DNA of 64,000 bases, from NCBI GenBank assembly GCA_001899085.1, contig MKVB01000002.1:249200-313199 (forward strand). The letters are read 5' to 3'. The position numbers and the translations under genes are program-made. Shown in pieces: positions 16,728 to 25,900 of this stretch (the stretch's first letter is position 1; every line of letters starts with the position of its first letter). The notes beneath the pieces are model-generated. The model saw nothing but the letters and a program-made list of their open reading frames with translations. It ran no database searches and was not told where the DNA came from. This DNA comes from Devosia sp. 66-14 (GTDB lineage Bacteria > Pseudomonadota > Alphaproteobacteria > Rhizobiales > Devosiaceae).

Positions 16728-18221
16728 TCACTCGGCGGCGGTCCGATCGGCGTAATCGGGCGCATCCGGGCTGCCCGGGGCGGTTTCGGCGCCGAGGTCC
16801 GGGAAGGCGACGATGCGCTGGTTGCGCAGATCCATGCGCACCACCAGGAGGCCTCGTTCCTCGAAATAGGTGAGCAGGCGCCTGGCCCGGCCGGTCGAAT
16901 GGGTGCCGTATGCCCGGGCGAGGGTGGCGTCCGAGGGGCAGGGCAGGGCTTCGACAGCGGCGCGGGCCAGCACCAGGAACACGCCTTGCACGTCGTCGGA
17001 CAGCTGGGTCGAGAGCGCCAGCGCCGTCTGCCAGGACTCGGACTGGGCTGTCTCTTCGGCCACGCCGGCACGAACCACGGCGAGCTTCCTCCGGAAGGCG
17101 GGCAGCGCCAGCGCCTCGCCGGGGACGCGCCGGATGCGGCAGCGAACGAGGAAATCCTGGTACAGCACGGCGACCGAGCGATAGGCCGCGTCGCGATCTT
17201 CGAGCAGTTCGCGGACCACATCATCGACGGCGCGGTCGCGCTCCTCGATATCGACCTCCGGCTCATCGGCGCGCGAGGGTTGCGGCACCTGGGTGCGCAC
17301 CAGTTGCGCGAGCAGATCGTTGGTCGAGGGTGGTGGCGGCGGAGGGGGCCGGCGAACCGGGCGCACGGCCTCTGGAACCGGGGCGAAGATCAGGTCCCTG
17401 GTATCGACCGACGCTTCGGGCAGCGGCATCAGCTTGGGGCTCGAAGAGCGGGCCGAGGTCTCCACCGGACCGATCACCATGGGCAGCGGGCGACGCGACA
17501 TGGCGGGGCCGAGGGCAACGAAATGGCCGCGGTTGAGGTCGCGGAACATTTCGGCCTGCCGCCGCTCCATGCCGAGCAGGTCCGCGGCGCGGGCCATGTC
17601 GATATCGAGGAAGGTGCGGCCCATCAGGAAGTTCGACGCCTCGGCGGCGACGTTCTTGGCGAGCTTGGCGAGGCGCTGAGTGGCGATGACCCCAGCGAGG
17701 CCGCGCTTGCGGCCGCGGCACATCAGGTTGGTCATGGCGCCAAGCGACAGTTTTCGCGCCTCGTCGGAGACTTCGCCGGCAATGGCCGGGGCGAAGAGCT
17801 GCGCTTCGTCGACCACCACCAGCATCGGATACCAGTAGTCGCGATCGGCATCGAACAGGCCACCGAGGAAAGCGGCGGCACAGCGCATCTGCTGCTCGAC
17901 ATCGAGCCCTTCGAGGCTCAGCACCACCGAGACGCGGTGCTGGCGGACGCGGGCGGCGATGGTGGTAAGTTCGCTTTCCGAACGCGAGGCGTCGACCACA
18001 AGGTGCCCGTATTTGTCGGCCAGGGTGACGAAATCGCCCTCGGGGTCGACGATGCATTGCTGCACCCAGGGGGCGCTCTGTTCGAGCAGGCGACGGAGCA
18101 GGTGGGATTTGCCGGAGCCGGAATTGCCCTGCACGAGCAAGCGGGTGGCCAAGAGTTCCTCGAGATCGAGCTTAGCCTCGGCGCCACCCTGCGCCACACC
18201 CATGTCGATCGCCACCTGCAT
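16728..18221 (-). CDS. HerA-like/DUF87 P-loop ATPase with C-terminal winged-helix-like region
   Basis: The 497-residue protein begins with a short barrel-like segment, then Walker A GNSGSGKS (32-39), a DPEGDFVTLADK segment (59-70), Walker B VVVDEAQ (135-141) and the sensor-like GVIATQRLAKL (about 180). A proline run (about residue 299) leads into a C-terminal domain (about 320-497) whose end (LLTYFEERGLLVVRMDL) looks like a winged helix. This resembles HerA/FtsK-type motor ATPases, commonly of DNA translocase type, but the nuclease partner NurA is absent here. Similar single genes occur in other Hyphomicrobiales (recollection). DNA translocation is inference. Confidence 0.8.
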   Translation of the reverse strand: MQVAIDMGVAQGGAEAKLDLEELLATRLLVQGNSGSGKSHLLRRLLEQSAPWVQQCIVDPEGDFVTLADKYGHLVVDASRSESELTTIAARVRQHRVSVVLSLEGLDVEQQMRCAAAFLGGLFDADRDYWYPMLVVVDEAQLFAPAIAGEVSDEARKLSLGAMTNLMCRGRKRGLAGVIATQRLAKLAKNVAAEASNFLMGRTFLDIDMARAADLLGMERRQAEMFRDLNRGHFVALGPAMSRRPLPMVIGPVETSARSSSPKLMPLPEASVDTRDLIFAPVPEAVRPVRRPPPPPPPSTNDLLAQLVRTQVPQPSRADEPEVDIEERDRAVDDVVRELLEDRDAAYRSVAVLYQDFLVRCRIRRVPGEALALPAFRRKLAVVRAGVAEETAQSESWQTALALSTQLSDDVQGVFLVLARAAVEALPCPSDATLARAYGTHSTGRARRLLTYFEERGLLVVRMDLRNQRIVAFPDLGAETAPGSPDAPDYADRTAAE

Positions 18222-18263
18222 GGACCCTTGCTAACAGATTCTCTGTGGGTTGCGACCCGAAGC

Positions 18264-18388
18264 AGACGGCCCCCTCCCATCCTCCCCCATAAAGGGGGAG
18301 GTGCTGCATCGAGTGTTTGGCACGATCGAAGGCAGGGCCTCGACTCTTCACCTCCCCCTTTATGGGGGAGGCCGGGAGGGGGCCGTCT
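18264..18388. repeat. Near-perfect 40-bp inverted repeat downstream of dxs
   Basis: The left arm (18264-18303) and right arm (18349-18388) match in 38 of 40 positions when one is reverse-complemented, with a 45-bp spacer. Each arm also carries its own small palindrome around CCTCCCCC and GGGGGAGG. It fills the gap between dxs and the HerA-like gene, so it may end dxs transcription or stabilise its mRNA, or it may be a REP-like mobile remnant. Confidence 0.85.
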
Positions 18389-18405
18389 CTATCAGTATTG
18401 TGAAG

Positions 18406-20328
18406 CTAAGCCTTCGTCGTCCGCTGCGCGGCTGCGGTATCGATCCCCAGCGTCGTCAGCGTCGTCGCCACGATCCCCGCCCGGTCGAGCCCGGCCACGG
18501 CATACATGTCGTTGACGCCGGCCTGTTCGGTGAACAGGTCGGGGATCATCAGCGGGCGGAATTTCAGCTTGCCGTCGAGCAGGCCATGGCTGGCGAGGAA
18601 GGTCGCGACGTGGCTGCCGAAGCCGCCAATGCCGCCTTCCTCGATGGTGATGAGCACTTCGTGCTCCTTGGCGAGCCGGGCGAGCAGCTTCTCGTCGAGT
18701 GGTTTCAGGAACCGCATGTCGGCGATGGTCGGGTTGAGGCCATAGGCCATCAGCTTTTCGCCGGCGGCGATCACTTCACCCAGCCGGGTGCCGAAATTGA
18801 CCAGCGCCACGGACTTGCCTTCGCGCAGGATCCGGCCCTTGCCGATTTCCAGCACGGTGCCGCGTGGCGGCAGTTCGACCCCGAGCCCATCACCGCGCGG
18901 ATAGCGGAAGGCGATCGGGCCCTCGTCATAGGCGGCGGCGGTCGCCACCATGTGGCGCAGCTCGGCCTCGTCGCCGGCGGCCATCACCACCATGCCGGGG
19001 ATGGCACCGAGATAGGCCGCATCATAGTTGCCGGCATGGGTCGGGCCGTCAGCACCGACATAGCCGGCGCGATCGATGGCGAAGCGAACCGGCAGGCCCT
19101 GCACCGCCACGTCGTGGATCACCTGGTCATAGGCACGCTGCAGGAAGGTGGAATAGATGGCGCAGAACGGCTTCAGCCCCTCGGTCGCCATGCCAGCGGC
19201 AAAGGTCACGGCGTGCTGCTCGGCAATGCCGACATCGAAGATGCGGGTCGGGAACAGTTCGGCGAACTTGTCGAGGCCGGTGCCGTTGGGCATGGCGGCG
19301 GTCACCGCGACGACGCGCTCGTCGGCCTTCGCCTCCTCGATCAGGCTTCCGGCAAAGACCGAGGTGTAGGACGGGGCGTTCGACTGCGGCTTGGCCTGCG
19401 CGCCGGTGATGACGTTGAACTTGTTGACGCCGTGGTACTTGTCGGCGGAGTTCTCGGCCGGGCCATAGCCCTTGCCCTTCTTGGTCACCACATGGATGAG
19501 GATCGGGCCGGACTCGGCGTCGCGCACGTTCTGCAGCACGTCGAGCAGGTCGTTGAGGTTATGGCCGTCGATCGGGCCGACATAGAAGAAGCCGAGTTCC
19601 TCGAACAGCGTGCCGCCGGTGAAGAACGAGCGGGCGAACTCCTCGGTCTTGCGCGCCGTCTCGTGAATCAGCTTGGGCATCTTCTCGGTGATCGACTTGG
19701 CGGTATCGCGGAAGCCGCGATAGACCGGGCCGGACACCAGCTTGGCCAGGTAGGAACGCATCGCCCCGGTGGGCGGGGCGATCGACATGTCGTTGTCGTT
19801 GAGGATGACGATCAGCCGCGCGTCCATGGCGCCGGCATTGTTCATCGCCTCATAGGCCATGCCCGCCGACATGGCGCCATCGCCGATCACCGCGATGACG
19901 TTGCGCTTCTCGCCCTTGAGGTCGGACGCCACCGCCATGCCGAGGCCGGCGGAAATCGAGGTCGACGAGTGCCCGGCGCCGAACGGATCGTATTCGCTCT
20001 CGGCCCGGCGGGTGAAGCCGCTGAGCCCGTCCTTCTGTCGCAGCGTGCGGATGCGGTCGCGGCGGCCGGTCAGCACCTTGTGCGGATAGGCCTGGTGGCC
20101 GACATCCCAGATCAGGCGGTCATTGGGCGTATCGAAGGTGGCGTGGATGGCGACGGTCAGCTCGACCACCCCAAGCCCGGCGCCCAGATGCCCGCCGGTC
20201 ACCGACACGGCGTCGATCACCTCGGCGCGCAGCTCGTCGGCAACTTGGCGCAGCTCATCGCGCGACAGGGACTTGAGGTCGGCTGGCGTCGATACGCGAT
20301 CGAGCAGCGGTGTCTGCGGCTTGTCCAA
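18406..20328 (-). CDS. dxs: 1-deoxy-D-xylulose-5-phosphate synthase
   Basis: The 640-residue enzyme condenses pyruvate and glyceraldehyde 3-phosphate to 1-deoxyxylulose 5-phosphate, the first step of the MEP isoprenoid pathway, using thiamine diphosphate. Clear features are the N-terminal PLLDRV and [15 protein letters not shown], the ThDP-binding [18 protein letters not shown], and the transketolase-type PYR half ([46 protein letters not shown]). The length is normal. It starts at TTG (20328), preceded eight bases earlier by GAAGGA; no ATG fits better. A long inverted repeat follows the gene. Confidence 0.97.
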   Translation of the reverse strand: MDKPQTPLLDRVSTPADLKSLSRDELRQVADELRAEVIDAVSVTGGHLGAGLGVVELTVAIHATFDTPNDRLIWDVGHQAYPHKVLTGRRDRIRTLRQKDGLSGFTRRAESEYDPFGAGHSSTSISAGLGMAVASDLKGEKRNVIAVIGDGAMSAGMAYEAMNNAGAMDARLIVILNDNDMSIAPPTGAMRSYLAKLVSGPVYRGFRDTAKSITEKMPKLIHETARKTEEFARSFFTGGTLFEELGFFYVGPIDGHNLNDLLDVLQNVRDAESGPILIHVVTKKGKGYGPAENSADKYHGVNKFNVITGAQAKPQSNAPSYTSVFAGSLIEEAKADERVVAVTAAMPNGTGLDKFAELFPTRIFDVGIAEQHAVTFAAGMATEGLKPFCAIYSTFLQRAYDQVIHDVAVQGLPVRFAIDRAGYVGADGPTHAGNYDAAYLGAIPGMVVMAAGDEAELRHMVATAAAYDEGPIAFRYPRGDGLGVELPPRGTVLEIGKGRILREGKSVALVNFGTRLGEVIAAGEKLMAYGLNPTIADMRFLKPLDEKLLARLAKEHEVLITIEEGGIGGFGSHVATFLASHGLLDGKLKFRPLMIPDLFTEQAGVNDMYAVAGLDRAGIVATTLTTLGIDTAAAQRTTKA

Positions 20329-20418
20329 AATACCGATCCTTCGCCGGTACGGGCCGGTCTCTCACTGAGAGACTTAGAGGCTCAGGTTCGGCATTGCAAC
20401 GCCCGCGGGCGCGGCGCT

Positions 20419-22137
20419 TTAGCGTTGTGCGACGAGCTGCAGGCCGTCAGTCACGAAACGGTCATAGGCAGGAATTGCGGCATTGTCGGGAAGGAAGGCG
20501 ACGCGGCCGGTGAGCGGCCCGAGCTCGGTGCCCTTTTCGAGGTAGCCTTCGGCTTCGGTCATCTCGGCCCAGAACGCGGTGCTCATCGGCACCGGCTGCA
20601 CCAGGGTGTCGTTGACGTGGTCGATCTCGGGCGCCACCAGGTCCATCGGCCGAAGCTCGATCGACTGGTTCGGCTGGCGGCTCAGGGCCAGGTCGGCGAG
20701 CGCCTGCTGCATCGGCTGGGACGCCGCGTTGTCGGTCAGCGAATTGAAGGTCATGTCGAACATGCCCTTCAGCGACGAGAAGGTTTCAGGGCCGCCGAGC
20801 GAGGCGGTCTGCACGTTGCCGGTGCCGAGCAGCTGCTCCCTGGTCGGCAACTGATGGGTTTGCGTGCCCGCAGCCGGCAGGTCCTGCGCCACGGCGTTCT
20901 CACGCTCGATGATTATCTTCAGCGCCTGCTCGGCGCCCGGATCGGGGCTCGTCGCGACGTAGGCGGTGACCATCTCGTCGGTCTTGGGCGACATCAGCAC
21001 GCGCGGCTTGGGCAGTGGCTGGTCGATGGCGGCGAGCGCCGCGACCGCGGTCTGGCTTTCGTTGCCGAGCGGCGAACGGGTGGCAAGCTGGATGCGGGCC
21101 GACTTGGTCGCCGGGACCGGTGCGCCGACGGCGTCGAAGGCCTTGGTGTCGATCCCCGGGGGCAGGGCGGCGACATTGATGCCGCCTTCGGACCGGCGGA
21201 ACACCGGGACCGGAGCCACCACCTCGAAGGTCGGCACGACGCGCTGCGCCGGCTCCTCGGCCGAGGCCAGCATGATGGTCGCACCGCCATTGAGCGTGCG
21301 GGGGCGGATCGCCGGGATCGGCGCCGTGTCGTCGCTCGCGTCGGCATTGTCCGCCAGCATGATCGCCGGGGCGCTCTCGTAGATGGCGTCGCCATCGCAG
21401 GGGACGGTGCGGCACTTGGTCCACTGCGCCTGCGCATAGGCGCGACCCTCGTTGGAGAGCGGCTTGCCGTCGGTGGGCAGATGCAGGGTCCGCCCGTCGG
21501 GGAAGACCTTCTTGAGCTGCGCCCGGGTCATGCGCGGCCAGGCCCGCACGTTGCCGGTGTCCATGTGGACGAATGGGCTGCCCGAGGTGGGGTAGAAGCC
21601 GACACCGCCGACCTGGTGCTTCATCGCGGTTTCGCGGAGCTTGGAGAGGTTCACCCCGGGGATGAACACGTCCATCGCCTTGCCGCGCATGTGCTGCGAA
21701 TTGTCGGCGACGCCGGACGATTTCGAGGCAAGCATCTTGTTGGTCTTGGGCGACCGGTAGGACGAAACGATGTTGTAGGGCTGCTTGCCGCCGACTTCCT
21801 GATACACTTCCCAGAGCAGGTCGAAGAGGGCCGGGTCCATCTTCGTGGGTTCTTTGGTGCGCCAGTCGGCAAGGAAAATATTGAGCTCGCGCAGGACCTT
21901 CTGGTCATACTGGCCGTTGCGCTTGAAAGTGAAGCTGCCGGTCTGGCCGGTATGGGTGTGGTGCAGGTAGAGCGTGCGATCGCCGCCAGTATTGCCGCTG
22001 CCAAAGGCAGCGCTCACCGGCGCGACACTGGGCGGCAGAACGACGGTCAACGCCATCGTTGCGGCAAAAAACAGCCGCGGTACAGCCCGCCAAATCCCCA
22101 ACAGTTTTCCCGACACGCCCCGAACGACCCGTTGCAA
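20419..22137 (-). CDS. DUF882/YcbK-like peptidoglycan peptidase with long C-terminal extension
   Basis: The 572-residue protein has an N-terminal signal segment (about 20-44), then a DUF882/M15-type domain (50-215) with SYRSPKTN, SQHMRGKAMDVFIPG and GGVGFYPTSGSPFVHMDTG. The His and Asp residues in these motifs are the expected zinc ligands of YcbK/MepK-type enzymes that cut peptidoglycan cross-links. The remaining 350 residues are low in recognisable domains and look flexible. The predicted start at 22137 is a TTG without a good ribosome-binding site; GTG at 22116 is an alternative. It precedes dxs on the same strand and follows the L,D-transpeptidase gene, so a wall-related pair is likely. 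Confidence 0.85.
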   Translation of the reverse strand: MQRVVRGVSGKLLGIWRAVPRLFFAATMALTVVLPPSVAPVSAAFGSGNTGGDRTLYLHHTHTGQTGSFTFKRNGQYDQKVLRELNIFLADWRTKEPTKMDPALFDLLWEVYQEVGGKQPYNIVSSYRSPKTNKMLASKSSGVADNSQHMRGKAMDVFIPGVNLSKLRETAMKHQVGGVGFYPTSGSPFVHMDTGNVRAWPRMTRAQLKKVFPDGRTLHLPTDGKPLSNEGRAYAQAQWTKCRTVPCDGDAIYESAPAIMLADNADASDDTAPIPAIRPRTLNGGATIMLASAEEPAQRVVPTFEVVAPVPVFRRSEGGINVAALPPGIDTKAFDAVGAPVPATKSARIQLATRSPLGNESQTAVAALAAIDQPLPKPRVLMSPKTDEMVTAYVATSPDPGAEQALKIIIERENAVAQDLPAAGTQTHQLPTREQLLGTGNVQTASLGGPETFSSLKGMFDMTFNSLTDNAASQPMQQALADLALSRQPNQSIELRPMDLVAPEIDHVNDTLVQPVPMSTAFWAEMTEAEGYLEKGTELGPLTGRVAFLPDNAAIPAYDRFVTDGLQLVAQR

Positions 22138-22317
22138 CCCAATAGACGAGACAGCCTAGCGCCAGTTCGATGAGAATACATTAACGCTAACGCCCGGTAA
22201 CCCAGGTGAGGCGGCTACCGTGCGGGTTTCTAGGTAGAAAATCCGGCTGAACCAAGGCCGAATTCCTAAGCACTCGTAAACGCTTGGCTGGCGAACGCGG
22301 CACGACATCATAGCACG

Positions 22318-22344
22318 AGGCCGGCGTCACCAGGGCGCCGGCCT
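22318..22344. other. Hairpin after the L,D-transpeptidase gene
   Basis: A perfect 9-bp stem (AGGCCGGCG at 22318-22326, CGCCGGCCT at 22336-22344) with a 9-nt loop lies 30 bp beyond the stop codon. No T run follows on the minus strand, so it is only a possible terminator or mRNA-end stabiliser. Confidence 0.5.
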
Positions 22345-22373
22345 GCATTTCTAGTCCCTCTGCGGGCTTATTG

Positions 22374-24062
22374 CTATTCGGCGAGCAGCTCTTTCAACCG
22401 CTGGTTCATGCCGTAGACATCGCCATAGGAGCGGATGGTGCCGTCGGCATCGACGCGCAGGGTGAAGTAGGAGATGTGCACCGGCACCTTGGTCTTGAGG
22501 TTGAACCAGCGCTCGGTATCGCCGAAGGCGGCGGTCAGCGTCTCGGCGCTCAGGTTGGGTTCGAGCTTCAGCAGCGCATCGGCGAAATCCATCGGGTTCT
22601 CGACCCGCACGCAGCCATGGCTGTAGGCACGGAACGAGCGCGAGAACAGCGACTTCGATGGCGTGTCGTGCAGATAGATGTCGTGCTGGTTGGGGAACAG
22701 GAACTTCACCCGGCCCAGCGCGTTGCCGGCGCCAGGCTTCTGCCGGATGTGGAACTTGTTGATGTTGGTCTGCGCCCAGTCGATGGCCGAGGCGTTGATC
22801 ACCTTGCCGCCCGACAGCATCTCCATGTTCTGGCTGGCGAGGTAGCCCGGGTTGGCGATCAGATGCGGCTTGATCTCGTTGGTGGCGATCGAGGACGGCA
22901 CGTTCCAGTACGGGTTGACGACGATGTGCTCGATCTCGTCGTTGAACACCGCGGTCTGGTTCTTGGGCGTGCCCACCACGACGCGGGTGGTGTAGTGGAC
23001 CTGGTCCTTGTTCATGATCCACAGGCGGAACTCGGGGATGTTCACCGTCACCTGGAAATCGCCGTAGTCGTTCGGCTCCCAGCGCCAACGTTCCATGTTG
23101 GCGACGATGTCTTCCTTGGTGGTGGCGGAACCGCCATTCAGCGCCGCGATGGTTGCCGGCCCGATGACGCCGTCGCCGTTGAGGCCAAGGTTTTCCTGGA
23201 AGGCCTTGACCGCTGCGACCAGCGGCTCGTCATAGTTGATGTCGACGGTGACCGCCTCGCCGGCGGTTTCCGGAATATCGGGCTCGGGCACATCGAGGCG
23301 CTGGCGCAGCAGGGTGACACGCTCATCCTGCATGCCGGGCTTGAGGAGCTTGCCCTCGGGGATGGTGATCGCGGCGTCCATCACGGCGCCGTCGTAGAAC
23401 TTGGCCAGCGCCGCCTTCAGCCCGAGGAACTCAGGCTGGGTCGGCGACAGCGCCAGCAACAGCTTGTCCGGCTCGCTGCTGTCGGCGAGCTTCACCAGCA
23501 TTTCGGCTTCGTTGATGCGCTTGGGCGCGATGGTCCAGGTCTTGTTGACCTCGAGCGGCGAGATGCGGCCGCCGAACGCATCCTGGGCGTAACGGACCGC
23601 CGCGGCGGAGAATGCAGTTTCGAGCGCCGCGAGCTTCACCGGGTCGGTGCCGGCGGCAGCCACGTCGAGATCGGCGGTCAGGTAATCCGCAGGGCGAAAG
23701 CCCTCGAGTTCGGACTCCTTGAACACCTGGATGATCTTTTCGGCGTTGGGCGAAAAGGCGATGGAGCCGTCATCCGCCTTGGTCAGCCAGAGCGGCTCGA
23801 AGTGGCGGGCGCCATAGAAGAAATAGAGCTTCTGCGTCTGCTGGTAGGTGCGGCTGCCCTTCTCGGCCGCCGCATAGGAAGAGGAGAGGCCCGCCTTGAT
23901 GATCCGCGCCAGCTCGGTCTTGGGCGGCGCGATCACGATGCGGGTGGTTTCGATGCCGGCGACGGTGACGGTTTCCTGGGCAGAGGCTGCCTGCGTGAAG
24001 ATCGCAAATGGCGATGCGAGCGCCACAGTGCCCGCCAACAACAAGGCCTTCAGCATAGTCAT
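22374..24062 (-). CDS. L,D-transpeptidase of the YcbB (LdtD) type
   Basis: The 562-residue periplasmic protein makes 3-3 cross-links in peptidoglycan (family knowledge). It has a signal peptide (MLKALLLAGTVALASPFAIF, cleaved near AQA-S/AQ-E), an N-terminal scaffold domain, a peptidoglycan-binding helical unit with FQENLGLNGDGVIGPATIAALN (around 300) and the YkuD catalytic domain, with the HGCVRVENP motif carrying C484. The ATG at 24062 has a GGAG site eight bases before it and the signal peptide begins there, which decides the start. It lies upstream of the DUF882 peptidase gene, so both probably act on 3-3 cross-linked wall. Confidence 0.94.
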   Translation of the reverse strand: MTMLKALLLAGTVALASPFAIFTQAASAQETVTVAGIETTRIVIAPPKTELARIIKAGLSSSYAAAEKGSRTYQQTQKLYFFYGARHFEPLWLTKADDGSIAFSPNAEKIIQVFKESELEGFRPADYLTADLDVAAAGTDPVKLAALETAFSAAAVRYAQDAFGGRISPLEVNKTWTIAPKRINEAEMLVKLADSSEPDKLLLALSPTQPEFLGLKAALAKFYDGAVMDAAITIPEGKLLKPGMQDERVTLLRQRLDVPEPDIPETAGEAVTVDINYDEPLVAAVKAFQENLGLNGDGVIGPATIAALNGGSATTKEDIVANMERWRWEPNDYGDFQVTVNIPEFRLWIMNKDQVHYTTRVVVGTPKNQTAVFNDEIEHIVVNPYWNVPSSIATNEIKPHLIANPGYLASQNMEMLSGGKVINASAIDWAQTNINKFHIRQKPGAGNALGRVKFLFPNQHDIYLHDTPSKSLFSRSFRAYSHGCVRVENPMDFADALLKLEPNLSAETLTAAFGDTERWFNLKTKVPVHISYFTLRVDADGTIRSYGDVYGMNQRLKELLAE

Positions 24063-24232
24063 TAAGTACTCCGTGCCCGGCTCGAGGGCTGGCAAGGGGC
24101 GGCGTGACGGGGAGGATTCGGCACTTTTGCCCCAGATATGCATTTTGCTTAGCCCACAAAACTTAACGCTGACAATTCCTCGCGAGTTTGTGAGTTCGGT
24201 CTGTGGACTTGGTGCAACTGACGCCTCGGTTC

Positions 24233-25720
24233 CTAGGCCGCCGCGTCGCTCTCCAGGCCCTCGTCCAGGCCGTACTCGCGGAGTTTGCGATAGAGCGTCG
24301 ACCTGCCGATGCCGAGCGCCCGGGCGACCCGCGACATGCGGTAGCCGTAGTGGCGCAGCGCAAACACGATCAGTTCGCGCTCGACATCGGCGAGGGCGGC
24401 GACTTCGCCACTCTGGGCCACGAAGCGGTCGCCGACCGCTCCCTTGTCCACAACCTCGCGTAGAGAGGCGATAGCTTCATCGATGTGAACCGGGGCTGAA
24501 GGGCCCGGCGCCGTCGAGGTCAGCCGCAACGCCTCGGCGCGGCCCGCACTCAGCGCCACGATCTGCGGGAAGTCGGCGCCTTCGAGATAGGCGGCGCTGC
24601 TCAGCACCACTGCGCGGTAGACGGCATTTTCGAGCTGCCGGATGTTGCCCGGCCAGTCGTAGCCGCGCAGCAGCGTCAGCGCCGGCTCGGAGATGCCGAC
24701 GATGCGCTTTCCGGCCTCGGCGGCGAGGCGGGCGACGAAGTGGTTGACGAGGACCGGCAGGTCTTCCATCCGGTCGCGCAGCGGCGGTACATAGAGCGGA
24801 AAAACGTTGAGCCGGTAATAGAGATCCTCGCGGAAGGCGCCGGCCTTGGTCAGGTTGAGCAGGCGGCGGTTGGTCGCCGAGATGATCCGCACATTGACCC
24901 GCACCGGCTTGTCGGCGCCGACCGGCTCGATCTCGCCATCCTGGATCACCCGCAGGAGCTTGCTCTGGGTTTCCATCGGCAGCTGGCCCACCTCGTCGAG
25001 ATAGATAGTGCCGCCATGGGCCTCGAGGAACTTGCCCGCCTGGTCGTAGGTGGCGCCGGCGAAGGCGCCCTTGCGGTGTCCGAACAGGGTCGACTCGATC
25101 AGGTTTGCAGGGATGGCGCCGCAGTTGACGGTGACGAAGGGCTTGCCGGCCCGATCGCCCGACCCCTGGATCACCCGGGCGATGAGTTCCTTGCCGACGC
25201 CGGTCTCGCCTTCGATCAGCACCGGGATGGTGGATTTGGCCGCCTTGGCCGACAGTGACAGCACCCGGTCCATGCTGGGGGCGCGGGTGACGATGTCGGT
25301 GATGCTCATGGTGCCGCTGAGCCGGCTGCGGTCGGTGCGCACCATGGTCTCGAGTTCGCCAAGCTTCAGCGCGTTCCTCAACGACATGATCAGCCGTTCC
25401 GGGGCGACCGGCTTGACGAAGAAATCGGCAGCGCCCTGGCGCATCGCGGTGACGACGGTATCGAGCGAGGAGTGCCCGGTCTGGACGATCACCGGGGTTG
25501 CAAGCCCATCGCGGCGCATCGCTTCCATGACGGCCATGCCGTCGAGATCGGGCATCACCAGATCGAGGACCATGGCCCCGATGCCGGGATCGGCGTGGAG
25601 CAGTTCGAGGGCCTGTCTGCCGCTGGTGGCCGTAACGGCGGAGAAACCGGCCCGGTTGGCGACCTCGGAGGTGAGTCTGAGTTGCACCAGGTCGTCATCG
25701 ACTATCAGAACGCGCGTCAT
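24233..25720 (-). CDS. NtrC-family response regulator with altered GAFTGA loop
   Basis: The 495-residue protein has a receiver domain (1-120; acidic VDDD, acceptor D53), an AAA+ domain (140-370; Walker A GETGVGKE at 171-178, Walker B YLDE at 240-243) and a Fis-type helix-turn-helix (about 445-485, RVARALGIGRSTLYRKLREYG). The sigma-54 contact loop reads GAFAGA at 218-223 rather than GAFTGA. That threonine is critical in NtrC and PspF, so this protein may not activate sigma-54 promoters in the usual way. The ATG at 25720 has a GGGGGA site. No cognate histidine kinase is adjacent, so it is an orphan. Confidence 0.93.
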   Translation of the reverse strand: MTRVLIVDDDLVQLRLTSEVANRAGFSAVTATSGRQALELLHADPGIGAMVLDLVMPDLDGMAVMEAMRRDGLATPVIVQTGHSSLDTVVTAMRQGAADFFVKPVAPERLIMSLRNALKLGELETMVRTDRSRLSGTMSITDIVTRAPSMDRVLSLSAKAAKSTIPVLIEGETGVGKELIARVIQGSGDRAGKPFVTVNCGAIPANLIESTLFGHRKGAFAGATYDQAGKFLEAHGGTIYLDEVGQLPMETQSKLLRVIQDGEIEPVGADKPVRVNVRIISATNRRLLNLTKAGAFREDLYYRLNVFPLYVPPLRDRMEDLPVLVNHFVARLAAEAGKRIVGISEPALTLLRGYDWPGNIRQLENAVYRAVVLSSAAYLEGADFPQIVALSAGRAEALRLTSTAPGPSAPVHIDEAIASLREVVDKGAVGDRFVAQSGEVAALADVERELIVFALRHYGYRMSRVARALGIGRSTLYRKLREYGLDEGLESDAAA

Positions 25721-25805
25721 GGTCCCCCAAGGACTTTGTAGTTGCACGCTTCGCCGCCGCGGCGAATCGCGCTGTGCCGTTTTGGAGCAGCATGTGGGGG
25801 GTGGG

Positions 25806-25820
25806 TTAAGAGGCGATTAA
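25806..25820. promoter_or_regulatory. TTAA-N7-TTAA box (CtrA-like) before pepF
   Basis: TTAA (25806-25809) and TTAA (25817-25820) are separated by exactly seven bases, the spacing of CtrA boxes. It lies in the divergent gap between the NtrC-type regulator and pepF. The base after each half is G rather than the preferred C, so this is a weak candidate. Confidence 0.35.
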
Positions 25821-25900
25821 GCGTGAGCACGCCGCCTTCGGCTTCCCATCGGCAGGCCCTCTGGCTAAGGTCGCGCCGCTTTTGAGACCGAGGTGATGAA

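Noticed and set aside
16728-18221. HerA-like ATPase as part of a defence island
   Set aside because: No nuclease, SIR2 or restriction gene nearby, flanked by dxs and a transport operon; base composition matches its neighbours.
18406-18410. CRISPR or tandem spacer arrays near the inverted repeats
   Set aside because: The repeats are inverted pairs, not regularly spaced direct repeats, and no cas genes occur in the window.
18250-22173. A 1307-codon open frame on the plus strand opposite dxs and the DUF882 gene
   Set aside because: It runs antisense to two well-supported genes. The protein is repetitive in His, Arg, Gly and Asp, without domains, which is typical of antisense frames in high-GC DNA.
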